Shown one piece after another: positions 35,509 to 45,048 of a stretch of 64,000 nt of DNA (position 1 is its first letter; each line of letters opens with the position of its first letter). The notes under the pieces were generated by a model. The model did not search any database and was not told where the DNA came from. It saw only the letters and a list, made by a program, of their open reading frames with translations. This stretch comes from an uncultured bacterium (GTDB lineage Bacteria > Planctomycetota > UBA1135 > GCA-002686595). The position numbers and the translations under genes are program-made. The stretch lies in contig CALEMP010000203.1 in the NCBI GenBank assembly GCA_937910685.1, positions 24,023 to 88,022 on the forward strand, read 5' to 3'.

Positions 35509-36522
35509 ATGTCCATCCGTCAGCCTCTACGCCTTGAGCCGATCTTCCTAGAGAAAATCTGGGGTGGGCGTGCGCTGCAGCCGGTCGTGCCAGAGGACCT
35601 GCCCACGGACAAGAATATCGGTGAGGCTTGGTGTTTGACCGATCGTGAGGAGGCCACGTCCCTAGTGGCCGAAGGGCCGTACAAGGGTCGCACCTTGGGT
35701 GGACTGATGTTGTCCGAACAGGAAGCGCTCTTGGGCAAGACCCAACCGGATCCGGACGGTTCGTTTCCGCTGCTGCTAAAGCTGTTGGACGCGCGTAAGA
35801 ACTTATCCATTCAGGTTCATCCCGATCACGCCACCGCACAGCGCATGGGCCCTTCCCATGCGGGCAAGGATGAGTGTTGGCTTGTGCTAACCGCCGAAAA
35901 GGGAGCAGAGGTTTTCCTTGGCCTTTCCGAAGGCACAACCGCCAGTCAATTCGCGGAGGCCGCTGGGACAAGTGATGTGGTCGAGTTAATGACCTCCTAC
36001 CCCGTTCGTGCAGGGGATTTTGTGCGGGTGCCTGCGGGAACAGTGCACTCGATCGGGAAGGGTTTGGTGATTGTCGAAGTGCAGCAGAACTCTGACACCA
36101 CCTTCCGCATCTACGATTGGGATCGTAAGGGCCTGGATGGGGAACTGCGCGAGCAGCACGTGGAGCCCGCCCTGAAATCGATCCTTTACGATCAAACCGG
36201 ACTCAAGCCCGGACCGCCCGAGTGGCGCGAGGAGGGCGCGAACATGCGAGCCCCCCTATTCGAAGACGAGTCATATGCGGGGGAGCTACTGCGCGTTCAT
36301 GAAATGCTCACCCGGGACACGAACAATTATGCGGGGGCGCTCCATGTCATCAGTGGCCAGGGCCGAATCCGCGTGCGCGGAGAAGACGAAAATCAGAGTT
36401 GGAGCATCAGCAGCGGGCAGACTTGGCTCTTGCCGGCGGATTTGGGAGCCCACGATCTTCTACCTGAAGATGGGGATTTCCAAGTCCTCGCGATGCGTTC
36501 CTTCAAAGGGAGACAAAGTTAA
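35509..36522 (+). CDS. manA: Mannose-6-phosphate isomerase, class I-like
   Basis: The 337-residue cupin enzyme interconverts fructose 6-phosphate and mannose 6-phosphate. Zinc-ligand positions are visible as LSIQVHPDH (Gln and His), KDECWLVL (Glu) and AGTVHSIG (His). The sequence begins with LRLEPIFLEKIWGGRAL, typical of this family, so ATG 35509 is chosen; the in-frame sequence further upstream is non-coding. The product could feed GDP-mannose and thus mannose- or mannuronate-type polysaccharide synthesis. The pseudouridine synthase gene follows three bases after its stop. Confidence 0.92.
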   Translation: MSIRQPLRLEPIFLEKIWGGRALQPVVPEDLPTDKNIGEAWCLTDREEATSLVAEGPYKGRTLGGLMLSEQEALLGKTQPDPDGSFPLLLKLLDARKNLSIQVHPDHATAQRMGPSHAGKDECWLVLTAEKGAEVFLGLSEGTTASQFAEAAGTSDVVELMTSYPVRAGDFVRVPAGTVHSIGKGLVIVEVQQNSDTTFRIYDWDRKGLDGELREQHVEPALKSILYDQTGLKPGPPEWREEGANMRAPLFEDESYAGELLRVHEMLTRDTNNYAGALHVISGQGRIRVRGEDENQSWSISSGQTWLLPADLGAHDLLPEDGDFQVLAMRSFKGRQS

Positions 36523-36525
36523 GTC

Positions 36526-37548
36526 ATGGCAACTAGACGTTCTAAGGGCGCACCCCGCGGTTCACGCGGCGGCAAGCGTCCGCGCTCGGTTTCGGCCGGC
36601 GGATATATTGCAGATGGATCAAGTGCCCGCCGTGAGGCGCGTACGGATCAGGTTCGGCTCAACAAATTTCTCGCGGATCATGGCGTGGCTTCGCGACGGG
36701 CTTGTGATGAGTTGATTACCAAGGGCAAGGTTCTCGTTGATGACGAGTTGGTTACCGAATTGGGGGTCAAGATCGACCCCACCAAGCAGAAAGTCACAGT
36801 GGATGGGGCCGTGCTTCCGGGCACCGAGGATCCTCGACGCTACTACGTGTTGAACAAGCCCAAGGGCGTTGTTTGCACTAACGATCGGCGCGAGGAACGG
36901 CTTAAGGCCGTCGATCTAATCACCGACCCCACAGCTGGCCGGATCTATACGGTGGGGCGTTTGGACGAGGAAAGTCGCGGGCTGATTTTGCTGACCAGCG
37001 ATGGGGATTTTTCCCACCGTGTTTCCCATCCCCGCTATGGGGTGCCTAAAACCTACCGCGTGGTGGTGGCCGGGTCCCTTGATGACGAGAGTCTTGACAA
37101 GATCCGTTCGGGCGTGCACCTTTCCGAGGGTAAGACCTCCGGCGCGCGTGTGGCCATCGTCAAACGTGCCAAGTTGCGCTCGGTTGCCATGGTGACTTTG
37201 CGCGAGGGAATGAACCGTGAGATTCGACGGATTTTTGCCCGTGTTGGCCACAAGGTGTTGGAACTGACCCGTGAGGAGATTGGGCCGCTGGTATTGCGCG
37301 GCTTGAAAGAGGGGCGTTTTCGTCGCCTTTCCCGCCAAGAGGTAGAGGGCTTGCTGGACATGTCCGATGAACAGGCTGCGCTACATCCCCTTGGAAGCCC
37401 AGTGGATGAGGACGGCGAGGCTGCTCCCCGTCGTCGGGTGATACGACGCGCTTCACGGCGACAAGGTGGGTCAGGAGCCCGTCAAGTCCGGCGGAGCACT
37501 ACTGCGCGGCGTGGATCTGGTCCCCGCCGGAGCCGGAGGCGTTCCTAA
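36526..37548 (+). CDS. Pseudouridine synthase, RsuA/RluB family
   Basis: The protein has an N-terminal basic extension, an S4 domain (VRLNKFLADHGVASRRACDELI), and the RsuA/RluB catalytic region with GRLDEESRGLILLTSDGD (catalytic Asp in GRLD). The C-terminus is a 60-residue Arg/Ser/Gly-rich tail (RRRVIRRASRR and similar) that could aid RNA binding. It converts specific uridines in rRNA; RluB-type (23S) is more likely than RsuA by the basic tail but this is inference. ATG 36526 is three bases after the isomerase stop and the downstream M16 gene overlaps its stop by one base (TAATG). Confidence 0.92.
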   Translation: MATRRSKGAPRGSRGGKRPRSVSAGGYIADGSSARREARTDQVRLNKFLADHGVASRRACDELITKGKVLVDDELVTELGVKIDPTKQKVTVDGAVLPGTEDPRRYYVLNKPKGVVCTNDRREERLKAVDLITDPTAGRIYTVGRLDEESRGLILLTSDGDFSHRVSHPRYGVPKTYRVVVAGSLDDESLDKIRSGVHLSEGKTSGARVAIVKRAKLRSVAMVTLREGMNREIRRIFARVGHKVLELTREEIGPLVLRGLKEGRFRRLSRQEVEGLLDMSDEQAALHPLGSPVDEDGEAAPRRRVIRRASRRQGGSGARQVRRSTTARRGSGPRRSRRRS

Positions 37549-38870
37549 TGATTGGCCCCATGACCATCCAAGCCGAAAGCAGGAAGCCAGCTCCCGCTCG
37601 GGGCCTGGCCTTGCCTGGAACTGGCGCAAAGGTACACGAGCATTACTTGCGCAATGGCCTCCGCGTGGTCTTGCTCGAACGCCCCGGTGATCCGGTGGTG
37701 ACCAGTTTGCTTTGGTACGGTGCGGGCTCTCGCCACGAGGCTCCCCACGAGGCAGGTGTGGCCCATTTCCTTGAGCACATGATGTTCAAGGGCACCAAGC
37801 GCTTTGGCAAGGGCTCGGTCGACGCCACCACAACGTCCTTGGGCGGGAGCAACAACGCGTTCACTAGTTTTGACCACACGGCCTATTGGTTCGAATTGGC
37901 ATCGGATCGATTCGAGGCTGCGATTGAGCTGGAAGCGGACCGCATGAGGGGTTTGCTTTTGGACCCTGCCGAGTTCATCAGCGAAAAAGCTGTGGTCTTG
38001 GAAGAGCTATCCATGGGCCGTGACGATCCTTGGCGGCGCTTGAGCCAGGACGTGTCCCATGAGCTCTTTGGTCGCCATCCCTACGGTGCCCCAATTATTG
38101 GCCACCCAGAGACTCTGCAGCCCATGAGCGTTGAGCTCATGCGCGGCTGGTACGAGCGCACTTATCAACCATGCATGGCTACCTTGGTCTTGGCCGGAGA
38201 TCTCCATCCCACGTCCACCCTGAGTATGGTCCGCAAGCACTTTGGCTCCATTGAGAGCGGACCTGCCCCGGCGCCTGTGCTTTGCGCTCCCCTGCGCGAA
38301 CCCGAAGGGGAACGGCGCATTGAGAAGCGCTGGGACGACGCGGCTTCCCGTTTGGTGATGGCTTACTCCACCGTTCCCGTCGGAACAGACGAGGACTTTG
38401 ACCTGGACTTGATTGATACACTTTTGACCGGTGGCCGAGTATCGCGACTGTACAAGCGTCTGGTGTTGACTGATGGATTGGCGACCATGGTTGGCAGTTC
38501 GTCTGACACGCGCATGGAAGGTGGGGCTTTTTGGATCAACGCCGAAGCAGTTCCCGGCGTCGATCCGGCCGAATTGGAGCGAGTGATCGAAGAGGAAATT
38601 ACGCGCCTCGTGGAGGAACCCATCCCGGCCAAGGAAATGCGCCGGGTGCAACGGACCTTGCGTTCGGGGGATGCCTTTGAAGCGGAGACCGTTTCGGATT
38701 TGGCCGAGTGGTTTGGTGGTTTTGCTGTGGATGCGGATTGGCGCATGTTGCTCGATTGGGAGGAGCGCCGAGCGGCGGTCAATGCCAAGCGAGTACGAGC
38801 GACAGCGCGTCAATTCTTGACCCGTGAGAGACGGGTTGTCGGCTGGAGCCTGCCAGGGAAAGAGTCATGA
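37548..38870 (+). CDS. M16-family metallopeptidase, active-type subunit
   Basis: The 440-residue protein carries the inverted zinc motif HFLEH in GVAHFLEHMMF and the downstream Glu in EKAVVLEELSM, so it should bind zinc and be the catalytic member of a pair. It lacks a signal peptide, as do many soluble M16 pairs (pitrilysin/mitochondrial-processing-peptidase type). The ATG at 37548 overlaps the stop of the pseudouridine synthase as TAATG; an ATG at 37560 is possible. The partner gene overlaps its stop by four bases. Confidence 0.93.
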   Translation: MIGPMTIQAESRKPAPARGLALPGTGAKVHEHYLRNGLRVVLLERPGDPVVTSLLWYGAGSRHEAPHEAGVAHFLEHMMFKGTKRFGKGSVDATTTSLGGSNNAFTSFDHTAYWFELASDRFEAAIELEADRMRGLLLDPAEFISEKAVVLEELSMGRDDPWRRLSQDVSHELFGRHPYGAPIIGHPETLQPMSVELMRGWYERTYQPCMATLVLAGDLHPTSTLSMVRKHFGSIESGPAPAPVLCAPLREPEGERRIEKRWDDAASRLVMAYSTVPVGTDEDFDLDLIDTLLTGGRVSRLYKRLVLTDGLATMVGSSSDTRMEGGAFWINAEAVPGVDPAELERVIEEEITRLVEEPIPAKEMRRVQRTLRSGDAFEAETVSDLAEWFGGFAVDADWRMLLDWEERRAAVNAKRVRATARQFLTRERRVVGWSLPGKES

Positions 38871-40156
38871 GCACGAAACTTCCCGAACTGTACCTGCCCA
38901 AGCAGCGCTATGTGTTGTCCAACGGCTTGACCCTGATCGTCTCGCGACGGGAAGGAGCACCGATCACCGCCGCGCGTTTGATGATGCGTGGGGGAACCAG
39001 TCAGGATCCCGCCGGCCAGGAAGGCTTGTCTTGGATGGTGGGGCGCCTAGCGGATCAAGGAACCAACCAACACGATGAAGGCGAGTTGGTCACACGCCTT
39101 GAGCCCTGCGGTGGAACCATCGCTGGGAACCAGTCGGGCCTGTCCGGTTCCGTGGCAGGGGACCACTGGAAAGTTCTGCTCGAAACCCTGCTGGAGGTCG
39201 CTCGACACGCGGCCTACCCGAACGACCCTGTGCGTATGCACCAGCGGCGTTTTCAGGCGCGGCTTGAAGTCGAACAGGAGGACCCCCGGTCCCAGGCAGC
39301 TCAGAGATTCCGGCATCTGATCTATGGAAAGCACTGGATGGGTCGACCCGCCCATGGAACCGCCGAGACCATTGGGGCTTTCACTCCAAAGGACCTCTTG
39401 GATCATCACCGTTCCCATTGGGCCCCTGATCGCGCGATTCTTGCGGTTTGCGGGGATGTGGATCCCGCTCAGATCAAGAAGCTCGTGCAGCGCCTGACCC
39501 GTGGGTGGCAACAACTAGGTCCCTTAACCGACTCCAAATCGCGGTTCCCCAAAGATGGCAACCGGTTGGATGCTTTCAAGAAGAGCCGTGACCAAGTGCA
39601 TGTGTTCCTAGGGCACCTTGGCGTGCGTCGCAGCGAACCGGATTGGGCGAGCCTGGTGGTCATGGATCACATCCTGGGCAGCGGCCCCGGTTTTACCGCG
39701 CGCATCACGAAGCGTTTGCGGGATGAACAGGGTTTGGCCTATTCCGTATACGCGGACATTCACGGCACCGCCGGTCGTTTACCCGGGTGCTTTCAGGCTT
39801 ACATCGGCACCAGCCCTCAGCATGTGCATACGGCAGTGGGTGGTTTCTTGGAAGAGATGCACCGAATCCAGGACGAGACCGTCAGCAAGGCGGAACTCAA
39901 ATTAGCACGAGATTACCTGGTGGGATCATCCCCCTTGGGATTTGAGCGTGCCTCCCAACGGGCGGCCTACTTGGTTACTGCTGAAGTTTACGGACATGCG
40001 GATGATCACTTGGCCAAGCTCCCCGGTCAGTTCGCTGCCGTGACCGCCAAGATGGTGCGCGATGCAGCACGCAAGCACTTGCGTCCGGATCGGTGCTGCC
40101 TGTCCGCGTCCGGGCCGGTTACCAAGCAGGATCTGCGGCGCGCCCTGGCTCAGTAA
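38867..40156 (+). CDS. M16-family peptidase-like protein, inactive-type subunit
   Basis: The 429-residue protein has the M16 fold but no HxxEH: the aligned region is GLSWMVGRLADQG. Such subunits usually form clam-like heterodimers with an active partner, here the gene directly upstream, which overlaps by ATGA. The C-terminal M16 domain shows FLGHLGVRRSEPDWASLVVMDHILG and the GxxxRI substrate-grip region (GPGFTARITKRLRDEQGLAYS). The gene ends 76 bases before the convergent kinase/activator gene. Confidence 0.9.
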   Translation: MSTKLPELYLPKQRYVLSNGLTLIVSRREGAPITAARLMMRGGTSQDPAGQEGLSWMVGRLADQGTNQHDEGELVTRLEPCGGTIAGNQSGLSGSVAGDHWKVLLETLLEVARHAAYPNDPVRMHQRRFQARLEVEQEDPRSQAAQRFRHLIYGKHWMGRPAHGTAETIGAFTPKDLLDHHRSHWAPDRAILAVCGDVDPAQIKKLVQRLTRGWQQLGPLTDSKSRFPKDGNRLDAFKKSRDQVHVFLGHLGVRRSEPDWASLVVMDHILGSGPGFTARITKRLRDEQGLAYSVYADIHGTAGRLPGCFQAYIGTSPQHVHTAVGGFLEEMHRIQDETVSKAELKLARDYLVGSSPLGFERASQRAAYLVTAEVYGHADDHLAKLPGQFAAVTAKMVRDAARKHLRPDRCCLSASGPVTKQDLRRALAQ

Positions 40157-40192
40157 GTCACGCGGGCCTAGTCGGTAGAGCCGTGTTGACCC

Positions 40193-40207
40193 CTGCGATC
40201 TTCGCAG
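40193..40207. terminator. Hairpin between convergent genes
   Basis: CTGCGA-TCT-TCGCAG forms a perfect six-base stem in the 76-base space between the M16 gene and the convergent kinase/activator gene, and a GTCACG/CGTGAC pair surrounds it. It may end transcription from one or both sides, but there is no T-run. Confidence 0.35.
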
Positions 40208-40232
40208 CCAATGCCGTGACCCTTCTTACTGG

Positions 40233-43200
40233 CTAATCCAGACCGAGGCGCGTGAGCTTTGTGTAGAGCCCCGAGCGGCTAATGCCGAGAAGTTTTGCGG
40301 CTTGGTCCCGACGCCCACTGGCGACGGCTAGGGCTCGTTCCACTGCAATGCGTTCCGCATCAATGAGCAGTAGGGAACTCGTGGTTTCGTTCGAGCCTTC
40401 CGCTTGGGCCATGGGCTTGCGAATGAGATCGGGTTGATTGATGACTGCGTCCGAAAGGAACCAAAGTCGGGCCACCTCGTTGCGCAATTCGCGCACTTGG
40501 CCGGGCCAAGGGCGCTTCAGAAGCGCTCCCATGACCGGCTCTGTAATGGCTTTTTGCTGGCCATATTGGGTGCCCAGTTGATTCATGAAGTGTGCCACAA
40601 GCAGGGGCACATCTTCCAAGCGTTCGGCTAGCGGAGGCAAACTGACTTCACCACCGTTGAGGCGGTAGAAAAGGTCTTCGCGGAATTCTCCCAGCTGCAC
40701 CTTCTTGGCCAACATCTGGTGAGTCGCTGCCACCACGCGCACGGAGACGACTTCGGTTTCATTGGAGCCAAGCGGTCGTACCTCGCCGGTCTCTAAGACC
40801 CGCAGCAGCTTGACTTGCATGGGCAAAGGCAGGTCTCCGATTTCGTCCAAAAACAGGGTGCCGCCGTCGGCCCTTTTGAAAAGTCCCTCACGGTCTTGTT
40901 CAGCCCCGGTGAAGGCGCCTTTCTTGTGCCCGAAGAGTTCACTCTCCAGCAAGGACTCCGGCAGGGCTGCGGTGTTTTCCGTGACCAATGGGCCTGCGCT
41001 GCGCGTGCTCTTTTGATGTAAGGCCCTGGCGATCAATTCCTTGCCCGAACCGCTGGGTCCCGTGACCAAGACGGTTAAACCCGTTGGGGCGAGGCGCTCG
41101 ACCATTGCGGCCACTTCTAACATGGCGGGGCTTTCGCCCACAACTCCCGGTAAGGGTGCGACCCGACCAGTGCGCTTCAAGGCTGCCCGGGCTTGGACCA
41201 ACTCGGACTCTTGAACCTCGACCTTGTCCGCCAACTGGCGGTTCAATTCCTCGATGCGTTGGCGTTCTTCGATTTGGGCCAGGACCACTGCGGCTGGATC
41301 GGCAAGCACGGAGAGCGCTCGAATGTCCTCTTCGTCAAAGATCGAGCTTGCGCGATCGTTGTCCACATAGATTGCTCCGCGCACGACCCCTTGGTCGGCA
41401 AAGGGCACGCATAGAACCGATCTGAGTTGCAAATGGCGGACGCTTTGCTCGTCTTGAAACCGCTCGTCATGGGCGGCATTGGCGGTGGAAATTGGCTTGC
41501 AGTCAGCGAGGGCTGCGCGGATTACGCTGGAGGAGATTGACGCATCGCCGCTGTCCTCCCGGTCCAAATCCATTCCACGTGCAGCAGATGTCTCGATCTG
41601 CTCGTTTCGGGCGATGACCACATAGCCCCGTCGCGCACCCGTGCGTTCCAAGGCATGATCCAGGATGCGCTCCAGCAGCTCGCGCCGGTCACGGCTGGAA
41701 GCAAGCCGCTTAATGCATTCAAGCAACCAATCCACATCCTGATTGCTGTCCCCTTGGGTTTGCTGAAGGTCGCCTCCGGCAAGTTGTAGGGTGCGCTCAA
41801 AATGCCGGTCCGCTTGGGGACTCTCTAGGTCGCGCATGATGGCTCGACGGGCTTCTTCGAAGCGTGCGGTGGACCGTCGGCGTAGGTCCGCATCCGCCCG
41901 CTGGTTAGCGATGCGGATCAGATTCCGGGCGACTGCAGCCACCAGATCACTGCGGCCGGCGGCTTGAAAGGTACGCAGGAGTTCGTCCAGTTCGTCGCTC
42001 TCCAGGTCCCCGGACGCTGCATGCAAACGCCACTGCATTTCACTTTGGCGGAGAGGGGCGAGACCCGCCGCAAGTTTTTGTAGGTCCGTGGCTGGAATCC
42101 AGGCGCCTCCCTCATGGGCGATGCGTGTGCACCAACTGCGAAAAGACTCCGCACTGTTGGGGGCTGCGGTTGCAACGGCCGCAAGGCGCCGCGCTTGAGC
42201 ACGGTCCTCGCGCCCTTCCACAAGGGCAAGTTCCGCAAGGAAACGGTGAACCGCCGGGCGGTGAGCTGCGCGTGCGGCGGCCAAGCGTGCGGGGTCGGAA
42301 CCCGTACGGACTGCCAGCGGACCCTTGGTGCGAAGTGTGTGAAGAGCTCGTGCGGGGGCGAGAATCCCAAGCTCACGCTGGTGGTCTCCCCGCTCTAAAA
42401 TTCGGGCGGCGAGGGCCAGTTTTTCCCCCGCCGGGCCTAGGTACCCCGCTTCTATTTCCACTAACGCGAGGCTCCCCAGAGACGATGCCTCCGCGTGTTT
42501 GTCTTTTAGGCGTCGCCGCAAACGAAGGGATCCGGTCAGGCTCTTGCGGGCTTCAGTGAGGTTGCCTGCGTCTCTTAGCAACACGCCCAAGTTATTTGCT
42601 GCCAAAGCCTCTTGCTTGATGTTGTCGCAGCGAGCAAAAGCGCCTTGGGCCGCGCGCATGGAACTAATCGCGTCTGGGAGGTTGCCCTGACGCCGCATGA
42701 GCACGGCCTGATTGAGTTCGATGCGCCCCAAGAGAGACGGGATTTCATCTGCGCCTACCGCGCGTGCTTGGTCCAGAGATTTGGATGCGGCGTCGAAATC
42801 CCCACTCGAAAAGTTCACGGCAAAGCGCACCATTTGCAAGGTGCCTTCGGTTTCGGGCCGCAGGCCCTTGTCCGGGGCCTGGCCGAGTTTTTCTTCCGCA
42901 CCCGCCGTGTCGCCCTCTAGGAATGCCGCATAAGCCATGGCAATGACAACCCGTGCGCGCTCCTCAATGGTGACGGCGAGTTCCTTTGCCTTGTTGCGCG
43001 CATCGAGTGCTCTTGGGCCGTGGCCTTCGGCCGCGAGAATATCCCCAAGGATCAGCCATGCCTCAGTGACTCCGCCTGTTAGATCGGCGCCGAAATGTGT
43101 GGTGAGTGTGCCCCGAGCTCCTTTGATATCTCCCCGGGCTAGTTGTAGTTGGGAGAGGATGCAGACCGCCTCGGCTTGTTCGCGCTGCGCCGGACTCCAT

Positions 43201-45002
43201 TGGGCCAGGGGCTCAACCAGCCGTTGGACCCAGCCCATTTTGCCGGCGTCGAGAGCTTCGCGCGCGGCTTTCAATACCAACTCTGGTTCCACTCGGGCGG
43301 TCAGTCGCAAGAGGTCTAGGGAGCTGGGACTCAACTGGTCCTTGTGCTCAAGCCAGCCTACGCTGAGGGTCTTGCGCAGGGAGCCGTCGAGGGCTTGTTG
43401 GACCGATTCCATGCGCGGGCCGGGGGGTATCCGTAGTAGGGATCTGGCACCCGTATGTTGGACCCAGCCCGCCTTCAAGAGTTCCACTTGCGCCCGGTGA
43501 GACGGTTCGGTTGCGATGTTTGCCACTCTTGCGGCGTTGGTCAAACTCACCGGTTCGGGCAGCGCCGCGAGGGCCATTAAGAGGTCACGCTGAGAGGGAT
43601 CTTCTGGCAGCACGAGGGGGTTGTCCGCGGCCACCAGGTCTCCCGGCCAGTGATCCGCCTGCAATGCCAAGCCGTTGTCCGTGATCACCATTGCGCCTGC
43701 TTGCACTCCCCGGCGTAGGGCTTCGTTAATCAGGCTGACGCGGCCATCGGTGCGGGTGGTCAAGTCTTCGGCCAAGAGGCGGGCGCTTTGAGGTTGGCCG
43801 CTGGAGGTCGCTTGCAAGAGGTGCTGTTCGACGGTTTTGGCCGATGCGCCACCGAGGGACACGCGGGTCATACTGACTCCCGCTTCGAGCAATTCGGCCA
43901 GCAGTTTTGCTCCTCGTTTGCTTTCCAGAATCCAAGCGCAAGCGGATCCGGCTCGACGAATCACATCGGTGGCGATGGCATCGAGGGAAACGTGTTCCGT
44001 GGGCAACACCAAGCGGTGTCCGTATTGGGTTTGCGACAGGTCCGATTCTTGTTCCACGAGCAAGCACTCGGGCTGCATGCCCCGTTGACAAGCGGCTAGG
44101 TGCAGGTGGTGTAAGGCGGTGTTGGCTTCCTCGGGATGGCGCACGGTGATGAGCAAGGGAGCCTCTCCCGATTGCAACAAGGCTGCTGCTTGGGTCAGTG
44201 ATGCCGCGTCCTGGGGGAGGCTCGGCAGGGCCGGACAGGTGGCCGAACGGGAGGCAGTGCCTGTGACTAAATCCAGGGCAGCTCTTGCGTCTAGCGGCCG
44301 TTCGTTGGGCCAGCGATGCAGGACGGCCATCACGAAGGCTCGGATTTCACCTGGCAGTTGGCTTGGATCCAGACGCGCAGCTTCCCAGTAGGACTGGCGC
44401 GGAAAGTCGACCTCTACACGGCGGTCTGGGCGTAAGCCCGCCCCGTGGATCAGGGTTACTCCCAGGCTGAACAGGTCCGCCGCGGCTGTGGCCGGCGCGC
44501 CGATTAAGAGTTCCGGGGACAAGTACCCTTTGGTGCCCGCGACCTCGTGTGAGCCACTGGTGCCCGCAAGGTCCAGGTCGATCAGGTGCGCCCGACCGTC
44601 CATCAGGATCACGTTCTCGGGCTTGATGTCCCGGTGCAAGAGGCCGCAGTCGTGCAGGGAGGCGAGGGCATCGAGCAAATTGGCGGTGACTTGCACCAGG
44701 CCAGGGCCGTCGATGGTTCCGGCTGCCTCTGCCAGGGTCGGGCCGTCGAGGTAAGGCCTGGTCACATAGGCGCCGCCTCCGGGGAGTTGGCCCCAGGAAG
44801 TGGGGAGGGCGAGACCTTCCCGTTGGGCGTGTCCCAGCAGGCGCACCTGGGCGGAGAGGCCTCCGAGGTCCTCGACGAAACGCAAGACCCGTGCTTCTCC
44901 CTGCTCTTCCACCAGCAGAATCGGCCCGCTTGGACGCTCTGCCAGGACCCGCACGAGGGTTATTCCAGGGGGTAGGGGGTGCCCGAAGGGGGGTGTGTCC
45001 AT
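40233..45002 (-). CDS. Serine/threonine-kinase-like / TPR / GAF / sigma-54 activator fusion
   Basis: This 1589-residue protein has, in order: a kinase-like domain (residues about 1-250; HRDIKPEN at 123-130, DLD for DFG at 142-144, SPE at 162-164); a degenerate AAA16-like region without a Walker A; a long TPR array (about 560-1000); a GAF domain (about 1110-1260); an AAA+ sigma-54 interaction domain (from 1286) with Walker A GPSGSGKE, the GAFTGA motif at 1362-1367 and Walker B LFLDEIGD; and a Fis-type helix-turn-helix (about 1563-1589). The GAFTGA loop marks it as an activator of sigma-54 RNA polymerase. Kinase glycine loop and beta-3 lysine are weak (R41 in VLRFV), so it may have reduced activity. 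It is the third minus-strand gene beyond a divergent sigma-54 promoter. Confidence 0.9.
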   Translation of the reverse strand: MDTPPFGHPLPPGITLVRVLAERPSGPILLVEEQGEARVLRFVEDLGGLSAQVRLLGHAQREGLALPTSWGQLPGGGAYVTRPYLDGPTLAEAAGTIDGPGLVQVTANLLDALASLHDCGLLHRDIKPENVILMDGRAHLIDLDLAGTSGSHEVAGTKGYLSPELLIGAPATAAADLFSLGVTLIHGAGLRPDRRVEVDFPRQSYWEAARLDPSQLPGEIRAFVMAVLHRWPNERPLDARAALDLVTGTASRSATCPALPSLPQDAASLTQAAALLQSGEAPLLITVRHPEEANTALHHLHLAACQRGMQPECLLVEQESDLSQTQYGHRLVLPTEHVSLDAIATDVIRRAGSACAWILESKRGAKLLAELLEAGVSMTRVSLGGASAKTVEQHLLQATSSGQPQSARLLAEDLTTRTDGRVSLINEALRRGVQAGAMVITDNGLALQADHWPGDLVAADNPLVLPEDPSQRDLLMALAALPEPVSLTNAARVANIATEPSHRAQVELLKAGWVQHTGARSLLRIPPGPRMESVQQALDGSLRKTLSVGWLEHKDQLSPSSLDLLRLTARVEPELVLKAAREALDAGKMGWVQRLVEPLAQWSPAQREQAEAVCILSQLQLARGDIKGARGTLTTHFGADLTGGVTEAWLILGDILAAEGHGPRALDARNKAKELAVTIEERARVVIAMAYAAFLEGDTAGAEEKLGQAPDKGLRPETEGTLQMVRFAVNFSSGDFDAASKSLDQARAVGADEIPSLLGRIELNQAVLMRRQGNLPDAISSMRAAQGAFARCDNIKQEALAANNLGVLLRDAGNLTEARKSLTGSLRLRRRLKDKHAEASSLGSLALVEIEAGYLGPAGEKLALAARILERGDHQRELGILAPARALHTLRTKGPLAVRTGSDPARLAAARAAHRPAVHRFLAELALVEGREDRAQARRLAAVATAAPNSAESFRSWCTRIAHEGGAWIPATDLQKLAAGLAPLRQSEMQWRLHAASGDLESDELDELLRTFQAAGRSDLVAAVARNLIRIANQRADADLRRRSTARFEEARRAIMRDLESPQADRHFERTLQLAGGDLQQTQGDSNQDVDWLLECIKRLASSRDRRELLERILDHALERTGARRGYVVIARNEQIETSAARGMDLDREDSGDASISSSVIRAALADCKPISTANAAHDERFQDEQSVRHLQLRSVLCVPFADQGVVRGAIYVDNDRASSIFDEEDIRALSVLADPAAVVLAQIEERQRIEELNRQLADKVEVQESELVQARAALKRTGRVAPLPGVVGESPAMLEVAAMVERLAPTGLTVLVTGPSGSGKELIARALHQKSTRSAGPLVTENTAALPESLLESELFGHKKGAFTGAEQDREGLFKRADGGTLFLDEIGDLPLPMQVKLLRVLETGEVRPLGSNETEVVSVRVVAATHQMLAKKVQLGEFREDLFYRLNGGEVSLPPLAERLEDVPLLVAHFMNQLGTQYGQQKAITEPVMGALLKRPWPGQVRELRNEVARLWFLSDAVINQPDLIRKPMAQAEGSNETTSSLLLIDAERIAVERALAVASGRRDQAAKLLGISRSGLYTKLTRLGLD

Positions 45003-45048
45003 GATTCATACAGCTTACTGCACGATAAGTGGACAGGCAGCGGAATTC

